Positions 8,396-17,716 of a DNA stretch of 64,000 nt are shown in pieces (the first letter of the stretch is position 1; each line of letters begins with the position of its first letter). The DNA is taken from NCBI GenBank assembly GCA_025936755.1, contig JAICSS010000002.1, forward strand, positions 62,001 to 126,000, written 5' to 3'. The stretch comes from Solirubrobacterales bacterium (GTDB lineage Bacteria; Actinomycetota; Thermoleophilia; Solirubrobacterales; 70-9). The position numbers and the translations under genes were made by a program. The notes under the pieces were generated by a model. It was not told the origin of the DNA and did not search any database. It worked only from the letters and a program-made list of their open reading frames with translations.

Positions 8396-9511
8396 GTGGG
8401 GCCCAGCCGGATCCTCACCGTCAACGCCGGCTCCTCGAGCCTGAAGCTGCGGGTGCTGGACGCCGAGAACAGGGTCCTCGCCACGCGCGGCAGCGACGCA
8501 CCAGAAGACGAGGCGGAGCTGCGCGGGGAGCTGGCGGCGATCCTGGAGGAAGGCCCGCCGGTCGACGCAGCCGGCCACCGGGTCGTCCACGGCGGGCCGG
8601 AGCTCACCGGACCGACCATCGTCAACCCGGCGGTCGAGGACGACCTCGAGGGGCTCGCCGACCTCGCCCCCCTGCACAACCCGCCTGCGGTCGCGGCGAT
8701 GCGGGCGCTCGCTGCGTTGCGGCCCGACCTGCCGACGGTCGCCTGCTTCGACACCGCCTTTCACGCCACGCTGCCGGCGGCGGCCTCGACCTACGCGGTC
8801 CCGCCAGCCTGGTCGGGGCGCTGGCCGCTGCGCCGCTACGGCTTCCACGGCCTCTCCCACTCCTACGCCAGCCGCCGCGCCGCCGGGCTGCTCGACCGGC
8901 CGCTGGAGGGATTGCGAATCGTCACCGCCCATCTCGGTGCGGGCGCCTCGCTCTGCGCCGTCGCGGGCGGGCGCTCGGTCGACACGACGATGGGGTTCAC
9001 CCCGCTCGACGGCCTGGTGATGGCGACCCGCTCAGGCTCGGTCGACCCCGGGTTGCTGCTCTGGGTCCAGCGCCACGGCGGCATCGATGCGAAGGAGATG
9101 GAGCAGGCGCTCGACCGCGAATCCGGCCTGCTCGCCCTCTCGGGCCGCTCCGGCGACATGCGCGAGATCGTCGCCGGCGTCGAGGAGGATGACGAGCGCT
9201 GCCGCCTCGCCTTCGACACCTACGTCCACCGCCTCTCTGCCGGCATCGCCGCGATGGCGGCGGCGATGGGCGGCATCGACGCCCTCGTCTTCACCGGAGG
9301 CGTCGGCGAGAACTCGGCGCGGGTGCGATCCGCGGCCGCGACCGCCGTGGCCTTCCTCGACGTCAAGCTCGACCCGCAGCTCAACGACGAGGGCACACGA
9401 GACGGGCTGCTCTCCCCTGTCGGGGCCGCGGTCCCGGTCGTCCTGGTCCAGGCCCGCGAGGACATCGAGATCGCAGACCAGGTCCGCGCCGCCCTCTCCC
9501 CTGCCGGCTGA
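8396..9511 (+). CDS. ackA: Acetate kinase
   Basis: A 371-residue cytoplasmic kinase of the ASKHA fold that interconverts acetyl-phosphate + ADP and acetate + ATP. The N-terminal NAGSSSLK, the FHGLSHSY stretch with its catalytic region, HLGAGAS, the TRSGSVDP segment and the late FTGGVGENS phosphate-binding loop are all visible. It is somewhat shorter than the usual 395-400 residues. The GTG start lies two bases after the phosphoketolase stop. No phosphotransacetylase gene is nearby, which supports acetyl-phosphate supply by phosphoketolase. Confidence 0.93.
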   Translation: MGPSRILTVNAGSSSLKLRVLDAENRVLATRGSDAPEDEAELRGELAAILEEGPPVDAAGHRVVHGGPELTGPTIVNPAVEDDLEGLADLAPLHNPPAVAAMRALAALRPDLPTVACFDTAFHATLPAAASTYAVPPAWSGRWPLRRYGFHGLSHSYASRRAAGLLDRPLEGLRIVTAHLGAGASLCAVAGGRSVDTTMGFTPLDGLVMATRSGSVDPGLLLWVQRHGGIDAKEMEQALDRESGLLALSGRSGDMREIVAGVEEDDERCRLAFDTYVHRLSAGIAAMAAAMGGIDALVFTGGVGENSARVRSAAATAVAFLDVKLDPQLNDEGTRDGLLSPVGAAVPVVLVQAREDIEIADQVRAALSPAG

Positions 9512-9537
9512 TGCCCTGGGCTACGTGGGGCACGGCT

Positions 9538-10815
9538 TCAGGCGCGGGCTCCATGCGGTTTTTCGAGCCGATGACGGCCTAGCGAGGACGGCCTGACGAA
9601 ACTGCTGCCGCCCGGACCGGCCCGCACCGCCATGTGCAGCGCGCTCCCTCGCAGCCACCGCTTCCAGGAGAGGAACCACATCGTCCAGCCGTTGTCCCAG
9701 GTGCCGGCGCGGGGGCTGCCGGTGATCGTCACCGGATCGCCCGGCACCGCCATTTCGTAGAAGGTCTCGGCGTCTTCGGGAGACATGTTGATGCAACCGT
9801 GGCTGACGTTGGTGAAACCCTGCTCGCCGACCGACCAGTAAGCGTCGTGCAGGTAGTCGCCGCTCCAGGTGAAGCGCACCGACCAGGGCACCTCGATGTC
9901 GTAGCCGGGCCCGACCATGTCGACCGGGTTCGCCTTTTCGATCGTCAGGTAGGTGCCGTTCGGCGTTTCGTCGCCGGGTTTGCCGCTGCTGATCGGCCAG
10001 TCCGCGAACAGCTTCCCTTCCCGGCGCACCTTCATGTGGTGGTCGGCGGTGTCGGCCACCACCCTCAGCGACGATCCGATTTCGAAGCGCTGGGTCAGCG
10101 TGTGGCGCCCGTACACCCCGGGGGCCGCCTCGACTCCGTTCAGGTGCGCGGCGAAGCTCACCTGCGTGTGGGGCGGCCAGTAGCGGCGGGGGCGGAAGTA
10201 GAGGCAATCGGCGGCGAGGTTGCAGCGGCCGTCCCAGCGCCAGGCGCCCACCACCGGCTTCGAGGTCCTGATCTCGAGCGCCCGCTCCACGGCGACGCGG
10301 TCGGAGACCGGCCGGCTGAAGTAGAGGATGATCGGCATCCCGACGCCGTAGGTCTCCTTGTAGCCCTCGACGATCTGGGTGCTGAACGTCTTGGCGGGAG
10401 TGAACGTCCGGAACCGGCTCCTGCGCGTCACCGGTCCGCCGGAGCTCCCTTCGGCGGTTGCGGTGACGGTGTAGCGCTGCGAGACCCCGAGCGCCCAGGT
10501 GCTGTGCCAGACCGTCCCCGCCGCGTTCAGCTTGCCGCTGACGCGCTCGCCTCCGTCGCGGGCGACCACGCGGCCGATCCTCCCGCCCGCGGCCCTGACC
10601 GTGATCCCTCGGTCCGGCCTGGTGTCGGTCTTGCCGCCGGCCGGCGTGATCGACAGCCGTACGCCGCTCTCGCCGGCTTCGCCGCCGCCGCTCGTCTTGG
10701 CGCCGGTGCTCTTCGCGCCGCCGCCGCAGCCGGCGAGGAGCAGAGCCAGCGTCGCGCAGACCGCCAATCCTCCAAGGCCGTGGAGACGAAGCGGCAGTGA
10801 GCGAAACATGACCAT
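9538..10815 (-). CDS. L,D-transpeptidase lipoprotein (YkuD, LdtMt2-like)
   Basis: A 425-residue exported cell-wall enzyme. A signal peptide ends in the lipobox LLAGC (Cys30), so it should be lipid-anchored. Two immunoglobulin-like regions precede a YkuD catalytic domain containing SHGCINM with the nucleophile Cys near residue 341. The family makes 3-3 cross-links in peptidoglycan. A longer reading frame exists upstream, but the start at 10815 is preferred: the signal peptide follows directly and a GAGG lies nine bases before it. It is convergent with ackA. Confidence 0.9.
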   Translation of the reverse strand: MVMFRSLPLRLHGLGGLAVCATLALLLAGCGGGAKSTGAKTSGGGEAGESGVRLSITPAGGKTDTRPDRGITVRAAGGRIGRVVARDGGERVSGKLNAAGTVWHSTWALGVSQRYTVTATAEGSSGGPVTRRSRFRTFTPAKTFSTQIVEGYKETYGVGMPIILYFSRPVSDRVAVERALEIRTSKPVVGAWRWDGRCNLAADCLYFRPRRYWPPHTQVSFAAHLNGVEAAPGVYGRHTLTQRFEIGSSLRVVADTADHHMKVRREGKLFADWPISSGKPGDETPNGTYLTIEKANPVDMVGPGYDIEVPWSVRFTWSGDYLHDAYWSVGEQGFTNVSHGCINMSPEDAETFYEMAVPGDPVTITGSPRAGTWDNGWTMWFLSWKRWLRGSALHMAVRAGPGGSSFVRPSSLGRHRLEKPHGARA

Positions 10816-10954
10816 TCGCAGCAACCTCAGATAGGGGCAGGCGGGATTCCGACGGCGACCACCTGTACCACAACGATAGGCGCACGTTCCGTTTTGCTCG
10901 ACGCGCCGGGGGTATCCGCGGGGCAGGCATTCAGGCGAGACAGGAAGCAGAGAA

Positions 10955-12088
10955 ATGGTCTCAGCAGACACCGGAACGGTCACCGGCCATGAGAGCTCCG
11001 CGGAGGCTCGGGTCGAGGACGTCGCCGCAACGGCCTACGAGGTCCCAACCGATCGGCCGGAGTCGGACGGGACCCTGGAGTGGGACTCGACGACCATGGT
11101 CGTCGTCGAGGTCGCCGCGGGGGAGCAGCGCGGGATCGGCTACACCTACGGCCACCGGGCGATCGCCGAGGTGGTGAGCGCGACGCTCGCCCCCCTCGTC
11201 TCCGGGATGGACGCGCTGGCGCCGCCCCGGGTCTGGGCGGAAATGCAGCGGCAGGTCCGAAACTTCGGTCGCCAGGGGCTCTGCGCGATGGCGATCTCGG
11301 CCGTCGACATAGCCCTCTGGGACCTGCGGGCGAAGCTGCTGGGGCTTTCGCTCGCCGACTCGCTCGGCCGCTTCCACGAGGCGATCCCCGCCTACGGCAG
11401 CGGCGGCTTCACCTCCTACACGAACGCGGAGCTGGCCGAGCAGCTCCGCGACTGGGTGGAGCGCGGTTGCCGGCGGGTGAAGATCAAGGTCGGCCGCGAG
11501 CCCGGGCTCGACCCCGGGCGGCTCGCCGCAGCGCGCGAGGCGATCGGCGCCGAGGTCGAGCTGATGGTCGACGCCAACGGCGCCTTCGACCGACGCGCCG
11601 CTGCCCGCCAGGCCGAGGCATATGGGGAGTTCGGCGTCTCCTACTTCGAGGAGCCGGTTTCCTCCGACGACCTCGAGGGCCTGCGCTGGCTGCGCGACGC
11701 CGTCCCGGCGGGAATGCAGATCGCCGCCGGCGAGTACGCCTGGGACCTGTCAGAGCTCGAACACCTCGCCGGCTGCGTCGACGTCCTTCAGGCCGACGTC
11801 ACCCGCTGCGCCGGCATCACCAACGTCCTGCGTGCCGACGGCATCTGCCGTGCCCGCAACCTGCCCTTCTCGGCCCATTGCGCCCCGCAGGTCTCAGCCC
11901 ACCTCTGCTGCGCTCTGGAGCGGGCGATCCACGTCGAGTACTTCCACGACCACGAACGCGTCGAGTCGATGCTCTTCGCGGGCGCCCTCCCCCTCGAAGA
12001 CGGGGCTCTCCGCCCCGACCCCGACCGGCCCGGCCTCGGGATCGAGCTGCGCCGCGAGGAGGCCGAGCGCTTCCGGGTCGGCGGTTAG
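10955..12088 (+). CDS. Enolase-superfamily enzyme (mandelate racemase / muconate lactonizing type)
   Basis: A 377-residue protein with the full active-site set: KxK (K176, K178), metal ligands D206, E232 and E260, and a D281-H308 pair. This places it in the mandelate racemase subgroup, which abstracts a proton alpha to a carboxylate and mostly acts as sugar-acid dehydratase, racemase or dipeptide epimerase. Substrate cannot be told from sequence, but the sugar-oxidising genes downstream favour a sugar acid. AGGAAG lies just before the ATG. The first 20 residues look unstructured. Confidence 0.85.
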   Translation: MVSADTGTVTGHESSAEARVEDVAATAYEVPTDRPESDGTLEWDSTTMVVVEVAAGEQRGIGYTYGHRAIAEVVSATLAPLVSGMDALAPPRVWAEMQRQVRNFGRQGLCAMAISAVDIALWDLRAKLLGLSLADSLGRFHEAIPAYGSGGFTSYTNAELAEQLRDWVERGCRRVKIKVGREPGLDPGRLAAAREAIGAEVELMVDANGAFDRRAAARQAEAYGEFGVSYFEEPVSSDDLEGLRWLRDAVPAGMQIAAGEYAWDLSELEHLAGCVDVLQADVTRCAGITNVLRADGICRARNLPFSAHCAPQVSAHLCCALERAIHVEYFHDHERVESMLFAGALPLEDGALRPDPDRPGLGIELRREEAERFRVGG

Positions 12089-12139
12089 CGGCCGCTCGCA
12101 TCGGGGTAGGCGGACAACGCCAGCGAAAAAGGAGTGACG

Positions 12140-13930
12140 ATGAGTGAGACCGTCGCCGACTTCCTGCTGGCCCGCCTTGCTGGGGAGTGGGGGGTCAAGC
12201 GGGTCTTCGGCTATCCAGGAGATGGCATCAACGGGATCATCGGGGCCTTCGAGCGCGAGGGGCCGCGGCCGGACTTCATCCAGGCCCGGCACGAGGAGAT
12301 GGCCGCCTTCATGGCCTGCGCCCACGCCAAGTTCACCGGCGAGGCCGGCGTCTGCCTCGCCACCTCCGGGCCGGGAGCGATCCACCTGCTCAACGGCCTC
12401 TACGACGCCAAGCTCGACCACCAGCCCGTGGTCGCGATCGTCGGCCAGCAGGCCCGCGCCGGGCTGGGGGGCAACTACCAGCAGGAGGTCGACCTGCAGT
12501 CGCTGTTCAAGGACGTCGCCCACGAGTACGTCCACACCGCGGCCGAGGCGACCCAGGTCCGCCACCTGATCGACCGGGCGATGCGCATCGCGCTGGCCGA
12601 GCGCACGGTGACCTGCGTGATCCTGCCCAACGACCTGCAGATGGAAGAAGCGGTGCCGACTCCGCCCCATGCTCACGGCACCGTGCACTCGGCGCCGGGC
12701 TACGAGCGCCCCGAGATCATCCCCTCCGATGCGCAGCTCTCCCGCGCCGCGGAGGTGCTGAACGCCGGCGAGCGGGTGGCGATGCTGATCGGCGCCGGCG
12801 CACTGGGCGCCGCCGACGAGGTGATCGAAGTCGCCGACATGCTCGGCGCCGGGGTGGCGAAGGCGCTGCTCGGCAAGGCGGCGCTGCCCGACGACCTGCC
12901 CTACGTGACCGGCTCGATCGGCCTGCTCGGCACCAAGGCCAGCTGGGACCTGATGCAGGAATGCGACACGCTGCTGATGGTCGGCTCCAGCTTTCCCTAC
13001 TCCGAGTTCCTGCCCGAAGAGGGCGAAGCGCGCGGGGTGCAGATCGACATCGACGGCCGCATGCTCGGCATCCGCTACCCGGTCGAGGTCGGCCTGGTCG
13101 GCGACTCCGCTTCGACGCTGCAGGCGCTGCGGGGCAAGCTCTTCCGCAAGGACGACCGCTCCTGGCGCGAGCAGGTCGAAGCGAACGTGCGCGACTGGTG
13201 GGAGCTGATCGAAAAGCGGGCGCTGGAGCCGGCCGAACCGATCAACCCGCAGCTTGTCTTCTACGAGCTCTCCAAGCGCCTCCCCGACGATGTCATCCTC
13301 AGCTCCGACTCGGGCTCGGCGGCAAACTGGTACGCGCGGGACCTGAAACTGCGGCGGGGGATGATGGCCTCGCTCTCGGGCACCCTGGCGACGATGGGGG
13401 CGGGCGTCCCCTATGCGATCGGCGCCAAGTTCGCCCATCCGGAGCGCCCGGTGATCGCCATGGTCGGCGACGGCGCGATGCAGATGAACGGCCTCGCCGA
13501 GCTGATCACGATCGCCAAATACCGCGAGCGCTGGGCAGACCAGCGGCTGATCGTCCTCGTCCTCAACAACCGCGACCTCAACCAGGTGACCTGGGAGCAG
13601 CGGGCGATGTCGGGCGACCCGAAATTCGAAGGCTCCCAGGACCTGCCTGACGTTCCGTACGCGGGCTGGGCGGAGATGCTCGGCCTCAACGGAATCCGCA
13701 CCGAAGACCCCGCCGAGGTGGGCGAGTGCTGGGAGCGGGCGCTCGCCGCGGACCGGCCGACGGTGCTGGAGGTCGTCACCGACCCCGAAGTGCCGCCGCT
13801 GCCGCCCCACATCACCCTCGAACAGGCGAAATCGTTCGCCTCGGCGGTGTTGAAGGGCGACCCGGGGTCGCGGAAGATCATCGGCCAGTCGCTGCGGCAG
13901 AAACTTCCGGGCGTGGTCTCCGGGCGGTGA
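12140..13930 (+). CDS. Thiamine-diphosphate enzyme, pyruvate oxidase-like
   Basis: A 596-residue member of the acetolactate synthase/pyruvate oxidase family: N-terminal Pyr domain with the catalytic Glu in RHEEMAAF, a middle FAD/NAD-like domain, and a PP domain with GDGAMQMNG. The sequence resembles PoxB-type oxidases that turn pyruvate to acetate (or acetyl-phosphate) and CO2 more than biosynthetic ALS, and no small regulatory subunit is adjacent. ATG 12140 is chosen over the in-frame GTG 12134 because GGAG at 12131-12134 is correctly spaced for the ATG. Confidence 0.8.
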   Translation: MSETVADFLLARLAGEWGVKRVFGYPGDGINGIIGAFEREGPRPDFIQARHEEMAAFMACAHAKFTGEAGVCLATSGPGAIHLLNGLYDAKLDHQPVVAIVGQQARAGLGGNYQQEVDLQSLFKDVAHEYVHTAAEATQVRHLIDRAMRIALAERTVTCVILPNDLQMEEAVPTPPHAHGTVHSAPGYERPEIIPSDAQLSRAAEVLNAGERVAMLIGAGALGAADEVIEVADMLGAGVAKALLGKAALPDDLPYVTGSIGLLGTKASWDLMQECDTLLMVGSSFPYSEFLPEEGEARGVQIDIDGRMLGIRYPVEVGLVGDSASTLQALRGKLFRKDDRSWREQVEANVRDWWELIEKRALEPAEPINPQLVFYELSKRLPDDVILSSDSGSAANWYARDLKLRRGMMASLSGTLATMGAGVPYAIGAKFAHPERPVIAMVGDGAMQMNGLAELITIAKYRERWADQRLIVLVLNNRDLNQVTWEQRAMSGDPKFEGSQDLPDVPYAGWAEMLGLNGIRTEDPAEVGECWERALAADRPTVLEVVTDPEVPPLPPHITLEQAKSFASAVLKGDPGSRKIIGQSLRQKLPGVVSGR

Positions 13931-13941
13931 GCGGAGCGGCG

Positions 13942-14379
13942 ATGCGACGGCGATGGCGTCGGATGCGGTACCTGCGAGACCTACGCCGGGGGCGTATGCA
14001 GCGCACGCTGGCGGCGGCGACCGCGTTCAGCGCCCTGCCGCTCGGAGCGGAGATCTACTTCGAGCACTTCCGCGGCTCCTTCGGCGACAAGTGGATGTGG
14101 ACGCCGGTCGCCCTCTCCCCCGCCCTCACCGCCGCGGCCGCGGCGGCGGTCCGCTCCGAGCGGGCCGCCCGCACCGCCCTGCCGATCGTCTCGGCGCTCT
14201 ACTGCCTCGACGGCCTGATCGGCGTCTACACCCACGTGCAGGGGGTGCGCAAGCGGCCCGGCGGTTTCTCCGAGCCGCTCTACAACATCGTCATGGGACC
14301 GCCGCTGCTGGCGCCGGGCTCGCTGGCGCTGGTCGGCGGCATGGGCCTGGTCGCGGCGGCGGCGAAGCGGGAGCGCTGA
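13942..14379 (+). CDS. Small membrane protein of unknown function
   Basis: A 145-residue protein with an Arg-rich N-terminus and about four hydrophobic segments. I do not recognise the family. It sits between the pyruvate-oxidase-like gene and the gluconate-dehydrogenase-like gene, all on one strand and nearly touching, so it could anchor an oxidoreductase. ATG 13942 has GGAG five bases upstream; a GTG at 13927 overlapping the previous stop is an alternative start. No haem-binding CxxCH motif is present, so it is not the usual cytochrome subunit of a sugar dehydrogenase. Confidence 0.6.
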   Translation: MRRRWRRMRYLRDLRRGRMQRTLAAATAFSALPLGAEIYFEHFRGSFGDKWMWTPVALSPALTAAAAAAVRSERAARTALPIVSALYCLDGLIGVYTHVQGVRKRPGGFSEPLYNIVMGPPLLAPGSLALVGGMGLVAAAAKRER

Positions 14380-14381
14380 AC

Positions 14382-15098
14382 GTGAGCCGCGACCCCGGCC
14401 ACCTCCCCGCCTTCGGGGGAACCGAGCCCGGCGGGCCGCCGGCGGGGCTGCCGCGCCAGCGCCGCGGCACCACCCCGCAGATGCGCGGCCGCTACCCCGA
14501 CTACGACGTCCTCGCGGAGACCTCGCACTGGGACGAGGCGACGCGGCGGGTGGTTCTCGACCGGGTCGAGCGGGTGCCGCCGATCCGCTTCTTCGACGAA
14601 GCCGAGGCGGCGACCCTCGGCGCCTTCTGCGACGTGGTGCTGGCGCAGGACGCCGAGCCGCGGATCCCCGTCCTGGCGATGGTCGACGAGAAGCTCGCCG
14701 AGCGGCGAGGCGAGGGCTACCGCCACGCCGACATGCCCTCCGACCGGGAAACCTGGCGGGAGGTCGCGCGCATGCTCGACGCCGCCGCGGCCGCAGAGGG
14801 CGCGGAGAGCTTCGCCACCGCCGGGCGCGAGGCGCAGCTGCGGATCGTCCAGCGCTTCTCCGAAGGCGAGCTGGCCTGGGAGGGCTGCCCGGTCGACAAG
14901 GCCTGGGGCGTGGCGATGCGCGACCTCCTCGGCGCCTTCTACTCCCACCCCTGGGCCTGGAACGAGATCGGCTTCGGCGGCCCCGCCTACCCCCGCGGCT
15001 ATGCCCGCCTCGGCGCGGGCCAGCGCGAGCACTGGGAGAGCCCGCCGCAGTTCGAGCGCGATCCCGTCCGCGATGTCGACGAGCGGGGACTGGAGTGA
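14382..15098 (+). CDS. Gluconate 2-dehydrogenase subunit 3-like protein
   Basis: A 238-residue protein resembling the gamma subunit of FAD-dependent gluconate/glucose dehydrogenases, seen in the FFDEAEAATLGAFCDVVLAQ region and the SHPWAWNEIGFGGPAYPRGY region (the two stretches are separate). In characterised complexes this subunit has a twin-arginine signal that carries the catalytic GMC subunit out of the cell. Here the N-terminus has no RR motif or hydrophobic stretch, so the complex is probably cytoplasmic. The GMC gene follows with a GTGA overlap, which makes a complex with it likely. Confidence 0.75.
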   Translation: MSRDPGHLPAFGGTEPGGPPAGLPRQRRGTTPQMRGRYPDYDVLAETSHWDEATRRVVLDRVERVPPIRFFDEAEAATLGAFCDVVLAQDAEPRIPVLAMVDEKLAERRGEGYRHADMPSDRETWREVARMLDAAAAAEGAESFATAGREAQLRIVQRFSEGELAWEGCPVDKAWGVAMRDLLGAFYSHPWAWNEIGFGGPAYPRGYARLGAGQREHWESPPQFERDPVRDVDERGLE

Positions 15099-16780
15099 AG
15101 CCACGACTGACGAGGGGGCTGAAGGGTTCGGTGATGCCGGCGGGCAATGACTCGGCCCGGCTGGTCGATCCGCGGCATCCTTCAGCTCCGCGCCCGGAGG
15201 CGATGCGCCGCTACCCCGAGGCCGAGTCCGTCGACATGCTCATCGTCGGCTGCGGCGCCGGCGGTACCACGCTGGCCCAGCGGCTCGCCCGCCGCGGCTG
15301 GCGGGTGGTCGTGCTGGAGGCGGGCCCGTTCTGGGACCCCGACCGCGACTGGGTCTCCGACGAGGCCGGTTCGCGCAACCTCTACTGGACCGAGCCGCGG
15401 GTGATCGGCGGCAGCGACCCGGTCGAGCTCGGCAAGAACAACTCCGGCCGCGGCGTCGGCGGCTCGATGGTCCACTTCGCCGGCTTCGCCCCCCGCTTCC
15501 ATCCCTCCGACTTCGAGGTCAAGAGCCGGGACGGCGTCGCCGCCGACTGGCCGATCTCCTACGAGGAGCTGCGGCCTCATTACGAGGCCCTCGAGCAGGA
15601 GCTGCCGGTGGCCGGCGAGCACTGGCCCTGGGGCGACCCGCATGGCTATCCCCACTCCCCCCACCCGGTCGGCGGCGGCGCGCTGCGGATGATCGAGGGA
15701 GCCGAACGCTGCGGAATCGAGATGCGGGTCGGCCCGGTGGCGATCGCCAACGGCTCCTTCGGCAACCGGCCGCACTGCATCTACCGCGGCCTCTGCCTGC
15801 AGGGCTGCAAGGTCGGCGCCAAGGGCTCGCCGCTGGTAACCCATCTGCCCGACGCCCTCGCCCACGGGGTCGAGGTCCGCGCCGAATGCATGGCGACCCG
15901 GGTCGAGATCGACGAGGCCGGCCGCGCCACCGGCGTCACCTACTTCCACGAGGGCGAGGAGCACTTCCAGGCCGCCGAGGCGGTCGCGGTCGCCGGCTAC
16001 TCGATCGAGACGCCGCGGCTGCTGCTGCACTCGACCAGCGCCCGCTTCCCGAACGGCCTCGCCAACGGCAGCGACCTGGTCGGCCGCGGCGTCATGGTCC
16101 AGGGCGCGCCCCAGGTCGGCGGCCGCTTCCCCGAAGAGCTGCGGATGTACAAGGCGCCGCCGCCGGAGATCGCCTCCGAGCAGTTCTACGAGACCGACGC
16201 CTCGCGCGGCTTCGCCCGCGGCTTCTCGATCCAGACCGTCGGGCCGCTGCCGATCGGCTGGGCCGAGCACGTCCTCGCCGACGGCCACTGGGGCCAATCG
16301 CTGCGCGAGTACATGCGCGACTACAACCACTGGTATGTGATCGGCGCCCTCAGCGAGCTGCTGCCCCTGCCCGGGAACCGGGTGACGCTGGCCGACGAGA
16401 CCGATGCCAACGGGATGCCGGTCGCCCGCATGGACTACAGCCAGTGCGACAACGACCGCGCCAACATCGCCTTCGGCAAGGAGCGGATGCGGGAAATCGT
16501 CCGCGCCGCCGGCGCCCAGGACGTGCTGGAGATCGACCGCTACGCCCACCTGGTCGGCGGCTGCCCGATGTCGGGCTCCCCGGAGAGCGGCGTCGTCGAC
16601 TCCGACCAGCGCGTCTGGGAAGTGCCGAACCTCTTCGTCGCCGACGGCAGCGTGATGCCGACCCAGGGCTCGGCCAACCCGGCGCTGACGATCATGGCGC
16701 TCTCCGCCCGCCTGGCCGAGCGCCTCGCCGCCAAGCGCGCCGGCCAGGGCAGCGAGCGACGGGAGGCGGTGAGCGCATGA
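15095..16780 (+). CDS. GMC-family FAD-dependent sugar dehydrogenase, catalytic subunit
   Basis: A 561-residue GMC oxidoreductase. The FAD site is near GCGAGGTT (52-59); the C-terminal half has the catalytic HLVGGCPMSG and SANPAL stretches. Cys228, Cys234 and Cys238 form C-x5-C-x3-C, the spacing that binds a 3Fe-4S cluster in Burkholderia-type FAD glucose dehydrogenase (recalled). The start GTG overlaps the stop of the subunit-3-like gene. It has no export signal. The predicted role is sugar or sugar-acid oxidation with electrons leaving through the cluster; substrate and acceptor are unknown. Confidence 0.85.
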   Translation: MKPRLTRGLKGSVMPAGNDSARLVDPRHPSAPRPEAMRRYPEAESVDMLIVGCGAGGTTLAQRLARRGWRVVVLEAGPFWDPDRDWVSDEAGSRNLYWTEPRVIGGSDPVELGKNNSGRGVGGSMVHFAGFAPRFHPSDFEVKSRDGVAADWPISYEELRPHYEALEQELPVAGEHWPWGDPHGYPHSPHPVGGGALRMIEGAERCGIEMRVGPVAIANGSFGNRPHCIYRGLCLQGCKVGAKGSPLVTHLPDALAHGVEVRAECMATRVEIDEAGRATGVTYFHEGEEHFQAAEAVAVAGYSIETPRLLLHSTSARFPNGLANGSDLVGRGVMVQGAPQVGGRFPEELRMYKAPPPEIASEQFYETDASRGFARGFSIQTVGPLPIGWAEHVLADGHWGQSLREYMRDYNHWYVIGALSELLPLPGNRVTLADETDANGMPVARMDYSQCDNDRANIAFGKERMREIVRAAGAQDVLEIDRYAHLVGGCPMSGSPESGVVDSDQRVWEVPNLFVADGSVMPTQGSANPALTIMALSARLAERLAAKRAGQGSERREAVSA

Positions 16781-17709
16781 CCAAAGTCGTCGTCGTCACC
16801 GGGGCCTCGGCGGGGGTTGGCCGCGCCACGGCCAAGGCCTTCGGCGCCAGGGGCGACCGCGTCGCCCTGCTCGCCCGCGGCGAGGAGGGGCTCGCGGCGG
16901 CTGCGGAGGAGGTGCGCGCGGCGGGCGGCGAGGCGCTGCCGGTCCCCACCGACGTCGCCGACCCCGAGGCGGTCGAGGCCGCCGCCGAGCGCGCCGAGCG
17001 CGAGCTCGGCCCGATCGACGTCTGGGTCAACGACGCGATGGCGACGGTCTTCGCTCCCTTCGCCGAGATCGAGCCCGAGGAGTTCCGCCGCTCGACCGAA
17101 GTCACCTACTTCGGCTGCGTCTGGGGGACGAAGGCGGCGCTGCGGCGAATGGTGCCGCGCGACCGCGGCGTCGTCGTCCAGGTCGGCTCGGCGCTCGCCT
17201 TCCGCGGCATCCCCCTGCAGGCGCCCTATTGCGGCGCCAAGCACGCGATCGAGGGCTTCAGCGAATCGGTCCGGACCGAGCTGATGCACGACCGCAGCAC
17301 GGTGCGGGTCAGCATGGTCCACCTGCCGGCGCTGAACACGCCGCAGTTCGAGATCGGCCGCACCAAGCTGCCGCGCCATCCCCAGCCGGTGCCGCCGATC
17401 TACCAGCCCGAGGTCGCCGCCGAGGCGATCGTCTGGATCTCCGAGCACCGCCACCGCCAGCTCTACGTCGGCGCCCCGACCCTGAAGACGGTGATCGGCA
17501 ACCGGCTCGCCCCCTGGCTCGGCGACCTCTACCTCGCCCGCACCGGCTACAAAGCGCAGCAGACCGAAGAACCCGTCGCCCCCGACCGGCCCGACAACCT
17601 CTTCGCGCCGGTTCCCGGCGACCACGGCACCCGCGGCCGCTTCGGCAAGGGCGCCCGCACGCGCAGCATCATCACCGAGCTTTCCTGCCGGCTGTGGTCC
17701 TGGCGCTGA
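16777..17709 (+). CDS. Short-chain dehydrogenase/reductase (SDR) with C-terminal extension
   Basis: A 310-residue SDR with a Rossmann fold: TGxxxGxG nucleotide site at 8-14, catalytic Ser138, Tyr151 and Lys155. The usual NNAG is NDAM (about 85-88). About 80 residues beyond the classical 230-residue core include a basic tail. The ATG overlaps the GMC stop (ATGA), so it belongs to the same transcription unit and probably reduces or oxidises a related carbohydrate intermediate using NAD(P). The substrate is not evident. Confidence 0.85.
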   Translation: MTKVVVVTGASAGVGRATAKAFGARGDRVALLARGEEGLAAAAEEVRAAGGEALPVPTDVADPEAVEAAAERAERELGPIDVWVNDAMATVFAPFAEIEPEEFRRSTEVTYFGCVWGTKAALRRMVPRDRGVVVQVGSALAFRGIPLQAPYCGAKHAIEGFSESVRTELMHDRSTVRVSMVHLPALNTPQFEIGRTKLPRHPQPVPPIYQPEVAAEAIVWISEHRHRQLYVGAPTLKTVIGNRLAPWLGDLYLARTGYKAQQTEEPVAPDRPDNLFAPVPGDHGTRGRFGKGARTRSIITELSCRLWSWR

Positions 17710-17716
17710 GGGCGCG

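Noticed and set aside
15182-16549. Long minus-strand reading frame opposite the GMC gene
   Set aside because: A high-GC mirror frame; its Val/Gly/Asp/Arg-rich translation has no domain, and the same pattern lies opposite many genes here.
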